DNA of 64,000 nt from Polytrichum commune (GCA_950295325.1 OX485803.1:40315554-40379553), one strand, 5' to 3'. Positions 12,686 to 25,627 are shown, counted from the first letter of the stretch. Notes: generated from the sequence alone by a model not told the origin. Translations and numbers: made by a program.

Positions 12686-15600
12686 TTAAACAGCTTCATC
12701 TTCGGTAGGTGGAGAGATCTCCCTCGAGCTAGCCTCTGTGACATCGACTACACTTCTTGATGGAAGAAATCGGTTTGAGCCCTCTTTTCTTAAACTTGTG
12801 CTGGATTTCAAGCTATCTTTCCGGAGGCTTGAACTCATGCCTTTATTGGGCAATTCTTTCCGAAAACTGGAGCTTCTGTTTGTATCTTTGGAGTATGCTT
12901 CCAGAGTCTTTACTAAATCTTCAAACCTCCGGCGATGTGTGGGCACTTTACAATGTGTGATTGTCATACCTTGCAGCCTGAAATGGAAGCATCGAATCAG
13001 AATTCATGGTGTGGTCACTAAACCCTGATGCAAATGGCTCATATTCAAGTCTTGTGGGCCTCCACGTAGACAACTATCAAGTAACAATGGAACAACTACA
13101 CCCCAATCCAAGAGCACAATATGCAGGGATTAAATTGGTAAGCAACGGCTTCAACCATCCTCATTATTTCTCAAGCTGTTACCATTGCAGAACCCAACAT
13201 TAAAAGTTGCATACTTTTCACAGCAACACAATGAAGTATGAATTACTTGGCTTTTCTTCTATAACCAACGTTGCAACCCTTTATCAAAGAAACTCAGGAA
13301 CTTTACAAAGATAGGAAGTTAACAACAGTATCGAATACTAAGCGTCCAAAGAAGAGCATATACCTGCGGGCAAGAGCCTGCAATTCGGCCCTCTTCATAT
13401 CGTCCTCAGGTTCTACTCCACCATTATTCCAGTTCTTCATGCGTTCCTCATTTGCACCCAGAAGGATCATTTTTTTGAAGTAAGCCTCCTCACTATCTTG
13501 CAGCGGGGAGGCCTGAAGTTGTTGTTTGATGGTCATAAATGGCTCAAAAAACCAGATCGATAAGCGGCTTGTAGGCCTATTTGTCCATGTAATCTCTACC
13601 CCATCATCTGTTTCACGGGTGGACAAATTTGCCATAGTTCGTCAAGTAGGATCCTTGTGCTTTCTTTATAAATTAGCGCACTCATATTGTGAACACCAAA
13701 ATATCGTTTCATTGATGTGCTCACAATGTTACAAGGAAACTCACCTATCAAAAGGCCAGGACTCTTCGACTTTGCTGAGAAGAGGAGAGTGTCGAAGTTG
13801 CAATAAGCGGGTAATCCAATTTCCACAATTTTGCCATCAGGAACGGTTCCCCTTGATTTCAAGTACGCTTCAAAGTCTGTGGACTTCAACACACCAGCAT
13901 CGACTAGTTTTTTCCCTTCTCTCTCCAGCTTTTTGAACATGTTGTCCCATATCTGCTCAACGAATTTTCAGTTCACACCGTCAAATAGAGTAAAATTACT
14001 ACTTTATCCTCTAGTAAGCAATTTCCCGTTAAGACAAAAGAGGACCCTAATTGATGACCCGATGACTACTTTTAAACACAGCCTGGGATTCAAGAACTGT
14101 ATAAACCACGCCTGGACGATCAAAGAAACTCTACACACCCTTTCTTAAGTAGTCGAGAGACACTCTGGATGACAATAAACAGGAGGAGAACATGGAATGG
14201 CTAAGGGGCGCTTCACACAATGGCCGAAGGTCGAGAGGCCGTCGATTTCCACCAATCATATTGCAAGAAACCAAGAGTTCGGCCTCTTGACCCTTTACAC
14301 TAAGGCCAAAGTCCAAAGGCCATCACAGTATAAAATGATTAATTTTTGAAGAAGGCGACAGACTCTCGAAGGAAGTCTGGTTCAGACTGGAATGGAAACC
14401 CAAACTATGGTCGAGAGGCCGTCAATTTTTTTCAAAAAAAAATCAATCATTGACAAGATCTTGGTAGTTAGATTGGAGGAGTTATTTTGGGCAAGAAATA
14501 AAGTGGGCTGCTCCTTTGGGTTTGGACTTTTGGCTTGGCCTTTGGAAGCTTCACACTATGGCCGTCCAAGTTGAGAGGCCGTGGGAGTTCATGGCCAAAG
14601 GTTTGGACTTTGGGCTTGGCCTTTGGAAGCTTCACACTATACCCGGCCAAAGGCTCCAAATACTATATTTTATTGGCTATTTTCAGACCATTTCTTTGGA
14701 CTCTCAACAAAGTTTGGCCACTCAATCCCATGGCCTCTCGACTTCGATGGCCATAGTGTGAAGTGGCCCAAAGACAAATCGGAACTTGAAGTTTTTCTTG
14801 CAAAGTCGATCCCAAGATTCTAATCCAGCTAATATGCTCTTGAAGAGTAAGAGACTAATTCATCGTATCTGGGAAAGATATGAGAAACTGTTCTGACCTG
14901 CACAACCTTCACCTCCTGCAAGGTGTGTTTGAGGGACTTTTGAGTAGTCAAATGCGGAATGATCAGTGAGTCGCTCGTTTCGGGTTTAATATGCGGACTT
15001 TCAATGTCAAACTTTGCTGCTGCAACCTCCACTACTGAGCTCTCCGAAGTCTTTCGAAATTTGGGCCTGGCTGTCCACAGATTCATATATTAGTAATGCC
15101 ATTTTGATCGCGATGAAGTTTTGCCACTACATTTACGAAAAGTCTAAAAGTAAAAACCCGTACAAACGGATTTAAAAACTTACCTTGGCAAACATGATCC
15201 TTCATGAAGATTAAGAATATCGTTGGAGTACTCATCAAATTCTGCCACTATCGCAATTATGTACGCGAGCCCACATCGGAAGGATGTCTCCTGCAGAATG
15301 GGGTGCATTACTCATGAGAAAGTCTGCTCCTTAATATCAAAGACGAATACCAATAAATATCAGCTGAAACATGTGAAAAGATTCTACTATAAATAAATGC
15401 AATCTGTAAAACATGTTTACATGTAAAGGTCAGAGAGTGTACTCATGAGCAGTTCAAGTGATGGGCATGACAAGAGTTACTACAATTGTCTTAGGTGACG
15501 GCCATCTGGTATAGATAAATCTTCATAAAGTTTTTCGATTCCCGACAGGAATTCAACAGTCAACCAATAGCTCTAAAAGCTCCACCAACAAGTTCTAAGA

Positions 15601-18145
15601 AGGTCATCTCGTGTCAATCTTACCATCAAGGAAGAGGAGGACTGAAAGGGAAATCACAAACCTGATACACAACTACAGCCCCAAAAAGTCCAAGGAGCGG
15701 ACTACTGAGGATGGCGGAGGCGACTGTCGCAATTACAACTACGGGCCAAAGTACTAGTGCAAGGCCGGCGAAAGGAACACATGCAGCCTCCAAGCACGGG
15801 CCGTGTCGTCCCACCAGGTCTTGCAATAGACGAACCCATCCTTTGTAAAGCAGTAATGGACTCTTGGCCAAGGCCACGAGGCTTATCGCTGGTATGTCCA
15901 CAACCAGCCCTAAGAGTCCGATGAATATGCATGCTGGAAGATGTTTCAACCTATGCCCAAGCAGAAGAAATCTTAGTTCCTCTTGCTATGACAGATTCCA
16001 CTGACCGACTTTAAGCAAATTTCGGGCAAGTTTCACACAAAAGCGCTATAATTCTGATATGGAAGACATGGGCTGCGAGTGTTAGTAGATGGAGCTCACT
16101 TGATGTCTACTGGCTTCCCATGTTTTGGTTCCCCAAGGCGGAACTCATCAAGGATACCAAAAAGTGAATGGTAAGAAAAATCCAAAAAGTCTCTGACTAC
16201 AGTACAGCTTCCTGTCAAAGTGCTCAGAGTGCCATCCTGTCACGCGACAACAATGTTACTTAGACATACCCAGATATGTGCCCCTAAGATTGGTGAGTCA
16301 TGTTAAGAGAAAAGTTCGGTTTACAGAGCGAATTTAAATCCATACACAATTCATGGCGATGGTGATGCATTCCATAATGTAACAAAGAGGTGTTCAAAAA
16401 CTTAATTTAACTGGCTCCTCAAACCGGGCTTGACAATCTCATACACTTCGGCATAATATCAATTCTAACCCCTCAAAAGAGGGAGAAGATCTTCTGCAAG
16501 TGCCAGAGCTATGGGATGTTCTATTTACAAAATCAAATTGGCCAGAATTAACAAACAAGGGAGGACCCTTACCGCAAAGGTGTGGTAGAATTTTGCATCC
16601 CTATTTTCTCCCACGGCCTCAAAAGTTGCTACCAAAGGTTGTCCGAATCCATAACCCAGCCCCGAAAGAATGCTGCCTGCTGCCGAGATCATAGGCCACA
16701 GTAGCAGAGGAATCGGTAGCAACAAAAGACCAACAACCTTCAATACAGTCCCCAGCTGTTTTGTCCTGTTTCCAAACCATCCATAGACGATAATAAGTGG
16801 ATGGCATGGTCAGGAACGAGATGCAATGGTTAAATCGACAATGAAACCTAGAAACTGCAAGAGCTTACATTGCAATACTTCGATACATCACCACCACATG
16901 CGCAGGCCAAAGTCCTATCGTGATCGCCATACTCCCCGCGAAGATGATTAATGCTGCCAGAGGTCCAAATATGATGCCTGCACAATGAAAACAGACCTGT
17001 CATTGATCACATTATCATTGACGCCCTGACTTGTCACTGAGTAAGATTTCAAAGGCGTGCTACTTGCCGACACGCGCTGGGTGTCACAAAACAAAATTGA
17101 GCATTCTGAAATTAGCTACTATAATGCCTTCGACCATATTCCCAACTCGTCTTGACCAGTTGCCACAAGCATCAAACAGTGCTCAAAGAAAGCACAACCC
17201 CACAAAAATTTTGCACTGACATTATTTCACTTATTACGAATTGAGTCAACACATTATGTAGGACGGAAGGTGACAAGTTGTCTGACTGAGGTCCTTAGTT
17301 CTATCTAAACTACTACATGCACTAAGGATAAATGAAGCCAACTTCTGGAATATTAATCGCTGTGTCAAGGCCACTCTACAGTCAGTGTGGACTCACAAAG
17401 CGCCTTTCGGTGGATATTATCTGCACATAATATCTGATGTAAAATGCAATTTTCGTCTAGAAGTTTCAAAAGTCGGACCCTCCCGACCTGACGTCCGGGA
17501 TGACGCCTGTGAAGAGTTCAAAGGAGAGCCGATCTGCATTACGTTGCCGAATTTACCAACCGGGAACAATGGAACAACGACTACGAATTTAATTCGAACG
17601 TAAGCTTCTAAATAGTCTCGGATTTGTCTGCTGAGAAAGTCTCCATAGCTATCCTTCATTACACCTTCTCCGATGTTTCTTACACGTTGTGCATACATTT
17701 TCTTGATTCAAAATCCTGCTGTGAAGTTGACTAAAGGTGAGAGAGTATGTAGATACAGAGTGTGCATGATCGAGCAGTTGATTTTGTCCTTCTAAGTGTC
17801 TTCAAATATTTCTTAAGACAGTCTTAAGTTTTGCACAAGATAGATTGGTAGTGTGAACTATGCGGCAAGGAGATAACAACAACCGTGAAAATGCACGCTA
17901 GTATGGGAGCAGCACCGAGAAATTCGAAGGATGTGTAACACCAAGAGGCCTCGCTAAAAGAAGAAATTGAAATCCAAACGAGTTCTTGTTGAGGTGATTA
18001 GTTACGAGGATGTTACACCTTTGACAATCCCAACAATGAGCAGTATGAAAAACAGGACGATGAACCACAATAGCCTGCCAAGTTGGCCGAGCAACCCTCT
18101 CGACTTAACCGCCATGACACGCTTCTCCTGTTTCACATCCGCCAT
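12686..18145 (-). CDS. At3g27390-like uncharacterised multi-pass membrane protein, ten exons
   Basis: Hand-assembled minus-strand exons: 18019-18145, 16869-16977, 16573-16765, 16100-16236, 15662-15950, 15184-15290, 14898-15066, 13745-13952, 13364-13607 and 12686-12977. All introns are GT-AG, phases agree at every junction, and the product is about 624 residues (Arabidopsis At3g27390 is a similar length). Landmarks in order: an N-terminal hydrophobic segment; GLWPAHVV; LLLLPIPLLLWP followed by GYGFGQPLVATFEAVGE; VVRDFLDF; a long membrane block with GRHGPCLEAACVPFAGLAL; EFDEYSNDILNLHEGSCLPRP; IGLPAY; NRPTSRLSIWFFEPF; and KRAELQALARRLQGM near the C-terminus. The tail is Ser/Arg-rich (SSSLRKDSLKSSTSLRKE) and likely cytosolic. 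Function is unknown in the family. The start was chosen at the first ATG; a second in-frame ATG lies 10 codons on. A MITE sits in intron 7. Confidence 0.93.
14205..14769. mobile_element. MITE inside intron 7 of the At3g27390-like gene
   Basis: The left end reads GGGGCGCTTCACACAATGGC and the right end is its approximate reverse complement (...ATGGCCATAGTGTGAAGTGGCCC). Each TIR extends some 35 bp to include a paired GTCGAGAGGCC / GGCCTCTCGAC tract. TAA lies on the left and AAA on the right, consistent with a decayed TWA duplication. Inside are further copies of the terminal word (near 14405, 14560 and 14635) and an 82-bp-spaced direct duplication of a TTTGGACTTTTGGCTTGGCC-type unit at 14521 and 14603. 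It lies between exons 7 and 8 and is spliced out. Confidence 0.7.
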
Positions 18146-18639
18146 TAATAGCTAAACTTCAATCTGGTCGCAATCCTCCTCCTCAACATTTCCCCTGTCA
18201 CTTCAGATTCATCCTTTCCATCGTTGCAGGACCAGGTTGAGGCAGCCATCCTGACGTCATCGTTGCGTTCTCAAAGCATTGAACCCTTCTCAAAGCTGTG
18301 CCAAACAGAGCATTCCCCGCGAATTGAGATAATCTCGTGCTAGACTTTCCTCAAATCGAAAATCACGAATCCACATACCGAGGCCAAAGCTACTACGCCG
18401 TCAGGATCGTCAGGTGCGGAATTTGGACTGCAACAATAATTAGCCTTAGCTCACTTGTAAGCGGCCCATTCACACCAATGAACCTGCGAGTTCAGCAAGT
18501 AGTGTTAGTAACTCTAATGGACGTAGGAAAGCCTGCTTTCTCGAGCATTTTACCTGAAATCAAGTACAATTGAACCACAACTAATGAACTAAACGCCGCG
18601 AAATAACTGCAACAAGCTTGCAATAGTCTTTCTTGTTAG

Positions 18640-19840
18640 CACTCCAGTTTTCGCATACCTCACTCCTCCCTCAGAAAATACCAAAAGAAGAAACGCAAAC
18701 ACTGTTCTCTACGGTTTCTCTTCCGCACTGCAACCTTCACGATCTTTTGCGATATCCGAGCTGCAACTATTTTCTAAGCTGGACTAACACTACTCGTAAT
18801 AACGATCCCCCCTAGCAAATGCATCAAACTTGAAAATCGATCAAAATTCGCTTAATCTGAAAACAGATTTCTTATGAAAACCATAGATTTCGCATACGTC
18901 ACTCCTCCCTCTCAGAAAATACCAAAAGAAGAAACGCAAAAGCTGTCCTCTTCAGTGACTAACCATATTCCCCTTCCGCACTGCAACCTTCACGGTCTTT
19001 TGCGATATCCGAGTGCAATTTTTTTTCTAAGCTAGACTAACAGTACTCGTATTAACATTCGGCCCTGGTAAATGCATCAAACTTTAAAATCGATTCAAAT
19101 TTGCCAAAACTGGCTGGATTGCGTGGATTCCAAGCTTATGTGGAAGAACATTAAATTTTTTTCATTTTCTCCACAACCAATAGATCGGAATCCAAATCTG
19201 GGTCAGGTCAACAATTATGAAACCTGGATCATACCATTCACAAGCCCCCCTCTCCCTCAGAAAGCAACAAAGCAGAGAGGCAAATGCTCTGCTCTGCAGT
19301 AATCATCAAACATTTGGCCATTTCCAGTGGCCCCTTCGATGATTTTTGGCAATCTCTAAGCTGCGACTCTTCTTCGCACAGGCTTACGTTAATTCGTCTC
19401 AAGGACCTACCCTTGCAAAATGAAACTGATCTAACCTTGCCAAAGCTGGCCCAAGTTCGTCTACTCGAGGCTTAAATGAAAGAGGCTCATCGTGTCCTCC
19501 ACATGCCATTACAATTCCTCCATCACCGATCCTCCTAGTCTGAAGCAACATCTAGCTCCCACCATCCTCCACTCTCAAGAAAGTACTAAAACTAGAAACG
19601 CCGAAGCTTTAGCCATGTTGCATAGCGTTCAAGTTCTCCACTGGAAAGTTTTAAGGATTTCTAAAGTAAGTCAGAACACTCCAGTGAACAGTACGACTTA
19701 TTCCCCATGGACTGACGGTTGGGTCGGCTCGAGACTCCTACCGTGGCCACGAATACATCAAACACCTTGAAAACCGATCCAACTTTGCTAAATATGGCCC
19801 GACTTCATCCACTCGAAGCTTGATGGGAAGAGCTCCATCG
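18640..19840. repeat. Degenerate tandem array upstream of the At3g27390-like gene
   Basis: At least two clear and two weaker units occur in a row. Each carries CTCCCTCAGAAA...ACGCAAA, then CACTGCAACCTTCACG(A/G)TC, TTTTGCGATATCCGAG, TTTCTAAGCT(G/A)GACTAAC and ATGCATCAAACTT(G/T)AAAATC. The best pair starts at about 18653 and 18892; poorer copies begin near 19243 and 19490. Spacing is ~240-350 bp. The array sits 0.5 kb upstream of the start codon (18145) of the minus-strand gene, so it may contribute to its promoter or 5' leader. No protein is predicted. Confidence 0.7.
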
Positions 19841-20538
19841 CGCTCACAGCTCCGAAACCCAAACGTGCTCCGAATCATTGCGGTTTCGGCGCAGAGCCAC
19901 AGTCACCATCGGGCAAGCACAGGAGAGATGACGCCAACTTGACGTCCCCATCTTTACAATCTATCTTTCCAGGATGCCTGACGGACGGCTCAGATCTCTC
20001 CCCTCGTCTCTTCTTTCCCTTCTCGGTCTTTCCCGCCTTCAGGTGCAGTTTAGTAGTCGTCCAGTAAGCTTCCGGCACGTGCTTCAAACGCATCTTACTT
20101 GGGCAGCTTTGCACCCGTGTTTGATACGGCGACAACCCTTATTCGGTTACTTTTCTTACTAGGACGCCTATATTTGGGTGGTATGTGGCTTGGTAGGACC
20201 CAAAAAGACACATGTTTAAAAGAGATTGGACCACATGCTCAGTATATGATGACCATCTTAGGTTCAATAATCAACATAGTTGGGGGGGCACTTGTATGAT
20301 CATTTAATGAGCATGAGGATTTTCATTTTGATAACAAATCAAATATTCATACAAGCTCTAAAAAAAAAATGAGAATAGTGGTTGTGCTTCGATTTGGATT
20401 TGCTGACCATCTTGTATTAATCTTGTGTTGCATATTTGAGGAGAAGTGGGCTAGTTGGAGAAAGTAACCATTTAAGATTAGTCTACTTTATCTCTCATAA
20501 TTTGGGTTGTGAAGGGGTGAATGTTCACAATGTAGAAA
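19841..20538. other. Intergenic between tandem array and copia remnant
   Basis: No gene was recognised. A pair of TGACG motifs 6 bp apart (about 19928-19943, TGACGCCAACTTGACG) resembles, but does not match, the spacing of a plant as-1 element. The small minus-strand frame at 19875-20135 is Lys/Arg-rich and unrecognised. Confidence 0.35.
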
Positions 20539-20714
20539 TGTAGTGTATCATTTAGGCTACATAATACAATATGTATATAGATACATTTAAGTACACATCT
20601 ACATAATACAAGGACGTGTCTATTGACACGGATCTCCCTGTTGAGGATTAAAGGCTACGTGGAAGGAGCATGACCCTTATAAGCCAATAAGACTTGTAAA
20701 GTCACATCCATTGA
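20539..20714 (+). repeat. Left LTR-like direct repeat of copia remnant
   Basis: It matches 22922-23098 over its whole length at roughly four positions in five. Shared blocks include TGTAGTGTATCATTTAGG, ACAATATGTATA, AAGTACACAT, TATTGACACGGATC and CAAAGTCACATCCATTGA-like ends. It is followed almost directly by the gag zinc-knuckle region, so nearly all of the 5' untranslated region and gag has been lost. Confidence 0.75.
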
Positions 20715-22918
20715 AGAAATTTCCAAAGAGGAAATTTGAGACTATTGACAAATCCCTTCATTTAAAAAAAGAAGGGAAATTATTTTCATTGTGGCAAGGT
20801 CAACCACCGCATCAAAGATTGTAGGATTCACCTTCAAGAGGAGAAAGTGAAATCCGGTCAACAAGTCAATAGTGTTTTAAACAATAAATTATTTGCGGTA
20901 ACCTTGGCGGTTGAAGACACATCGAGTGACAATTGATACCTCGATTCTAGAGCAACGTAACACATGACGCCACACTTTGAGTGGTTTGTGTCCTACACCA
21001 AAAACTTAACAAAGGATGAAGTTTACTTTAGGGATGACTCGAGTCATGATATTGAAGGACGAGGGAATGTCATGATTACACTAGACAGTGGAGAAGCTGG
21101 GACAATTGAGAATGTCCTACATATACCAACTTTAAAAAATAGTTTAATTTCCGTTAGCAAAGTTACGGATGTGGGCTACCGAGTAGAGTCCACAACGGAC
21201 TCATGCCTTATAAAGCATAAAGAGGGTAAAACATCAATTACCTTGGGAAGAAGGGTAGGTAACCTATATGAACTAGGGACCAACCATTCCAGTGCCCGGG
21301 AAGTTTTTGGGCATAGTTGGTCAAAATCCTAGTGATTCTAAATCCAACCGGTTACATGTTGATATCTTATGGTTTTTCTTTATTCATTTGAAGTATATTC
21401 TATAAATTCCTCTAAAATGATCGGTAAAATTCATGAAGTCTTGAACTTCAACCGGTTATTTCTCAAACTCAACTAGTTCGTCTGCAACTAACTGTCGGTT
21501 CTTTCCAAACACATTCCTATACCCACAATTATAGCTTGTCCCATGTCGTAAGGAACTTAAATTCTACCAATGTAGAGTTATAGCACCGAAGGATGGGTCA
21601 TCCTAGTTTACACAAGCTAAAAAAATGTATGAAGACGGATTAGTGCATGGGCTTTAAATAGAATCCCCATTTTTGAATTTCTTTATGTACTAGTTGTTTA
21701 GAGGGAAACCATATTCGTAAGAACTTTCCTAAATGGGGAGGGCGGCGAGCTACATAACTATTAGAAATAGTTCATTCCAACATATGTGGTCCCATACAAA
21801 CATTTTCACACGGGGGGTGCTTTTAAGTCTCACAAAACAATAGTGGAGCTACTAATGGAAAAATGAATAAAAATGCTAAGGACTGACAGCAATGGGGAGT
21901 ACATGTATGGGCATTTGAAACAATTTTGTTTAGACAGTGGCATAGTTCTTAAAATAACTATTCCTTATAGCCATGAACAAAATGGTGTAGCAGGGTGTAA
22001 AAGTCGCACCATAATGGAATGTGTGCGTAGTATGTTAACAAGTGCTAAATCACCCAATAAAATTTGGGCCGAAGCCATGTCCACTACCGTACACCTACAA
22101 AATAGATTACTTACCTCCGCCCTTAAAAATAAAACCCACAAAAAAGTATGGTCATGTAGAAAACCATGTGTAGCCCATCTACGTATTTTTGGGAGTAAAA
22201 CATATTCTCATATCCCAAAGGAAAAGATAAAGACTCAAAAACCCTTGAGTGCATCCTTATTGGATATGATGAGAATGTTAAGGGCTATCATTTGTTCAAC
22301 CTTAACACAAAATCCATCATCATTAATTATAATGTAGCATTTAATGAAAACACCTAAAACCAAGAAGGAGCACAAGAATGATATGTTCGTTGATTTACGA
22401 CCTTTATTGTTGGATGACAATCACATTCTAAAGCAAGGTGGCCAAAACCACCCACATGGCCAACTACGACAAAATGCACCTAACATAGAGGTTGCCCCCC
22501 CCCCCCCCTCAAGCACCCATTGTAAATCAAGACCCAAATTTTGATAATTCAGCATATTATAATTCCGGAACGGAATTCACCGATCCCAAAGAAGTTCCAG
22601 ACAATGATCCTCAAACATCAACCTCATCATTACGACGATCCACAAGAGAACGGCGCCCATCTCAAAGATTGATTGACTCTTTAATCTCCACCAAAGAATC
22701 ACCGTTTACCCCAAGGTATGGAACCCCAAACTGTTAAAGAGGCATTAAGTGGTCCTAATGCCCATGAATGGCAAAAGGCCAGGGATGCCAAGTATCAAGC
22801 TTTACCCAGAAATAAGACATGGACCCTTACTCAATTACCTCACGTTGTAAACAATATGTTGTAAGTGGGTCTTTAAAATCTTATGAGGTACCTACATGGT
22901 GCTACTAGTCATGGAGAC
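20715..22918 (+). pseudogene. Copia gag-pol pseudogene (plant retrotransposon, dead)
   Basis: Visible parts in order: a CCHC knuckle at 20781-20822 whose first Cys is Tyr (TAT); the protease site at 20943-20957, where the usual DSGA is DSRA, with stop codons just before (20934-20936) and after (20958-20960); the protease body to ~21290; the pre-integrase GHPSLHKLKKMYEDG motif near 21597; the integrase core from ~21873 with RTDSNGEY and SHEQNGV; a RRSTRERRPSQR linker near 22630; and EALSGPNAHEWQKA opening the RT at ~22738. The integrase region that normally reads VAERKNR is VAGCKSR, so the catalytic Glu is gone. RT catalytic motifs and RNase H are absent. The copy cannot be functional. Confidence 0.88.
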
Positions 22919-22921
22919 AAA

Positions 22922-23098
22922 TGTAGTGTATCATTTAGGATACAAAATACAATATGTATACACATACAATTAAGTACACATATACATAATACAAATACTT
23001 GTCTATTGACACGGATCAACCGTTTGAGGATCAAAGACCATGTAGAAGGAGTGTGACCCTTTATAAGCCAACAAAACTTGCAAAGTCACATCCATTGA
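22922..23098 (+). repeat. Right LTR-like direct repeat of copia remnant
   Basis: Partner of 20539-20714. It begins 3 bases after the RT fragment breaks off, implying that the RT/RNase H region was deleted up to the edge of this repeat. Confidence 0.75.
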
Positions 23099-23457
23099 TG
23101 TGCTATTATTAAAGGGATTGTTTCCCAAGTAATAAATCATTCCATTGAAAGCTTGCATTATCCAAGCGTACATAGTAGCCTTGAAACAATATGCAGTCCG
23201 GATGTTTTGTTTAGTTTATTTGATACTTGAAGTAGCTTTAGAGATCCTGAATCAACATACTCAAGGTCATTTGAGATGAATCGGAGACAAACTTAATAGG
23301 GGTGAGGTTTTTATGTTGAGTGGATGAGGGGCATGCTTGCTTGTATATGATAATTCCCTCCCTCCTTATGCCCATGTTTCACATCCAAAATCCCAAAAAA
23401 TAAATTCACTTTTGGTTGTCTATGTCTAGGCTAGTATATTTGTATTATATAACTTAA

Positions 23458-23826
23458 GGCCAGTTCACATGAGATCCCAAGTCTTGAGTCTCAATTCACT
23501 TGAGGTCAATCCGTGCAATTTTAGCCATTAAGAGCATGAAGTGGGATTTACCGCTTCACACATGGTCTGAAGTATAACATTGATGCTTGCATAGTAACAC
23601 TTTTTGGAGGTGAGGCCCGGGATTTGTGTTGAGAGTTGGGTCAAGCAAAATGTTAGACCCAACTTGCAATACCAGTCCCGATATTTTTCGCATAAAATTA
23701 TTAAAGATCCCACAAAAGCCATAAATTGATGGGCTCTTGAGACTTAAAGGTGGGGACTTTGCCCCAATGTTTGGACTTGTTGACATTAATTGGAGTTGGG
23801 ACTCGGGGCCCCATGTGAACTAGCCC
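23458..23826. mobile_element. TIR element (369 bp) flanked by TTAA
   Basis: The left end GGCCAGTTCACATGAGATCC matches the reverse complement of the right end (...CCCCATGTGAACTAGCCC) over ~27 bp with several mismatches. TTAA lies directly outside both ends. The terminal theme GGGCnnGTTCACATG resembles the MITEs at 9427, 14205 and 34191. Non-coding. Confidence 0.65.
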
Positions 23827-23830
23827 TTAA

Positions 23831-24894
23831 CTTAGTGGACTCTTGAACACCTCAATGTTGGAACTATTCATACAACCCTAGGGTTTATCGAGGAACAACA
23901 ACTTCCATAAGTTTCCGTACTTTTTAACGATTATGTAGTGTGCTATATGTAAGCCAAGTTCAACTATCTAGCATTGAAGAAACAAAATTCACCATTTGTG
24001 ACATGGCACAAGACTTCCATAACCTCACTTTTAACTATCATGGAACATATAACATTTTGATACTCATCATTGTCTTATTCATTAAGGTCATCCATCCACA
24101 CAATGGTTGAAGTGCCCTTGCAAGTGGTGTTTCCTCCCCGTCAATCACATGGTTAAATGAACTAACAACCAATAGGAGATTCTATTTTTTTTCTTCATTT
24201 CCAATGCCCCTAATTAATACAAAAAAGATAGACCACCTCACAATGGTCGTCGAGATGAAACCATCATAACGGATTTTGTTTCATGGCACTTACCAAAAGA
24301 ATAAAAATAAAAATATGTTCCCATATAGATTGGTGCTAATTTATATTGATTTAAGCTCACTAAACTAATTTGAAGTTTTTGGCCCAAAGTCAAGAGTTGA
24401 TTTGATTGGAAATAACAATCTCCAAGCTATACAATAAAGATTGGCATTTTCACCCTTTCCCTTCCCCCCCCCCCCCCCCCCCCTTCATTCTCCCCTTTGG
24501 TAGGTGTTGTGTGTTAAATCCTAGTATCTACACGTGCCAAGACATAATGAAGCAAAACATAACTACCTAACTATGTTGGATGAATGAGATATGTCACTCA
24601 TATACAATAATTTCCTCTCTCCTGGGCTTAAGTAACAACTAGATTATGTATACTTATACTATTAATATAGGGGACAAAGGAATGTGATTACATCCAATCA
24701 TTCATAACGACCTTATCTGCAACCCTTGAAAGGGGTAAGAAAAGTACGAAGAAGGTTTAAAGGAAATAGCCTCCTCAACTTCCACAACTGGAGAAATTAG
24801 CCTATACGTTGCTTCCACTTCCGAGCCTTTGTTAACTTATTGTAGGCGAACCATTGTTTTAGTCCAAATTAAGGAGGAACCAAAGCCCCACCAT
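23831..24894. other. Intergenic, C-run only
   Basis: No gene was recognised. A run of 20 cytosines occupies 24464-24483. Such runs (also at about 22498, 48875, 51667 and 60820) are a recurring feature of this DNA. Confidence 0.4.
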
Positions 24895-25190
24895 TTTAGG
24901 GCCACTTCCCACACGAGACTGAGAGCCCATGACCATTACACTTCAAGCACTCTCATTGGTGGAAAAGGCGGAGCCGGTCCAAGTTCGCTTCACACTACGC
25001 TTGAGGGACCAACAGAGTATGTGGATGCAAGATGGATGTAAAGTCTACATGGATTCCTACATGGCATCAAATGGATCATGTTTCATGGTCACTTGAACTA
25101 TTTTCAAAAATGACCTCTTGGAGGTAGGCCTAACACAAAACTGGGAGACCATGGTACTCCGAATGCTCACAATCATTGATTTATTCTATT
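24895..25190. repeat. Dispersed repeat, copy A
   Basis: This copy shares an ordered series of blocks with 60379-61020: AGGGCCACTTC near the start, GCCCATGACCAT, CTCTCATT(G/T)G, GTCCAAGTTC(G/A)CTTCACACTA, AAGTCTACAT, TCCTACATGGCA, GAGGTAGGC(C/T)T and GACCATGGTA. Together the two copies define a repeat family of about 300 bp. The start resembles a GGGCCnCTTC element terminus, but I could not find the matching right terminus. A related fragment occurs at 25240-25310. Confidence 0.65.
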
Positions 25191-25592
25191 TTATCATGTG
25201 CGAGTGCATGCATGAATAGAAAATCATTGATATAATGTTTGGTTGAGGGCCCAGTCACATATGACTTCACACTACACTTGAGGGTCCGTGACCATAGTAC
25301 ATGATTTTGGAGGTGTGTTGGGACGGCCTTTGGACACTTTCTTTTGGGCCCATAATTAATATAAGAAACCTTGCACATTTTCATAATTATATCCGAATTA
25401 TTGATACATTAATGGTGATCTAAGTATTGAAGGTATAATCTAGGTCCCATAAACCTTTTGGCTTCCCATAGGTCTAGGTATAATTTGTTAATTGATTCTA
25501 ACCATGCCTCTAGAACATGGCATGTATGGTTGTTTATTGCACATGTCACGAATATCATAAGAAACACTTAACATTCATTACTCAACCTTTTA

Positions 25593-25624
<32 letters not shown>
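25593..25624. repeat. (TTAG)8 microsatellite
   Basis: Eight perfect TTAG units in a row. Confidence 0.9.

Positions 25625-25627
<3 letters not shown>

Larger units (their letters stand above)
20539..23098 (+). mobile_element. Ty1/copia retrotransposon remnant between LTR-like direct repeats
   Basis: A fossil copia gag-pol (zinc knuckle, protease, pre-integrase HHCC, integrase, linker, first part of reverse transcriptase) lies between two direct repeats of ~176 bp (20539-20714 and 22922-23098). Both start TGTAGTGTATCATTTAGG and share GTCTATTGACACGGATC and a run ending GTCACATCCATTGA. The repeats are LTR-like in position and in beginning with TG. However, no tRNA-type primer-binding site follows the left copy, no clear polypurine tract precedes the right one, and no target duplication is evident. 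Most of gag, and everything after the start of RT, is missing. Confidence 0.8.

Noticed and set aside
17417-17698. 93-codon minus-strand frame in intron 1 of the At3g27390-like gene
   Set aside because: Exon 1 joins exon 2 (GIIFGP) in phase exactly as in the family, leaving no place for this segment. I treat it as intronic.
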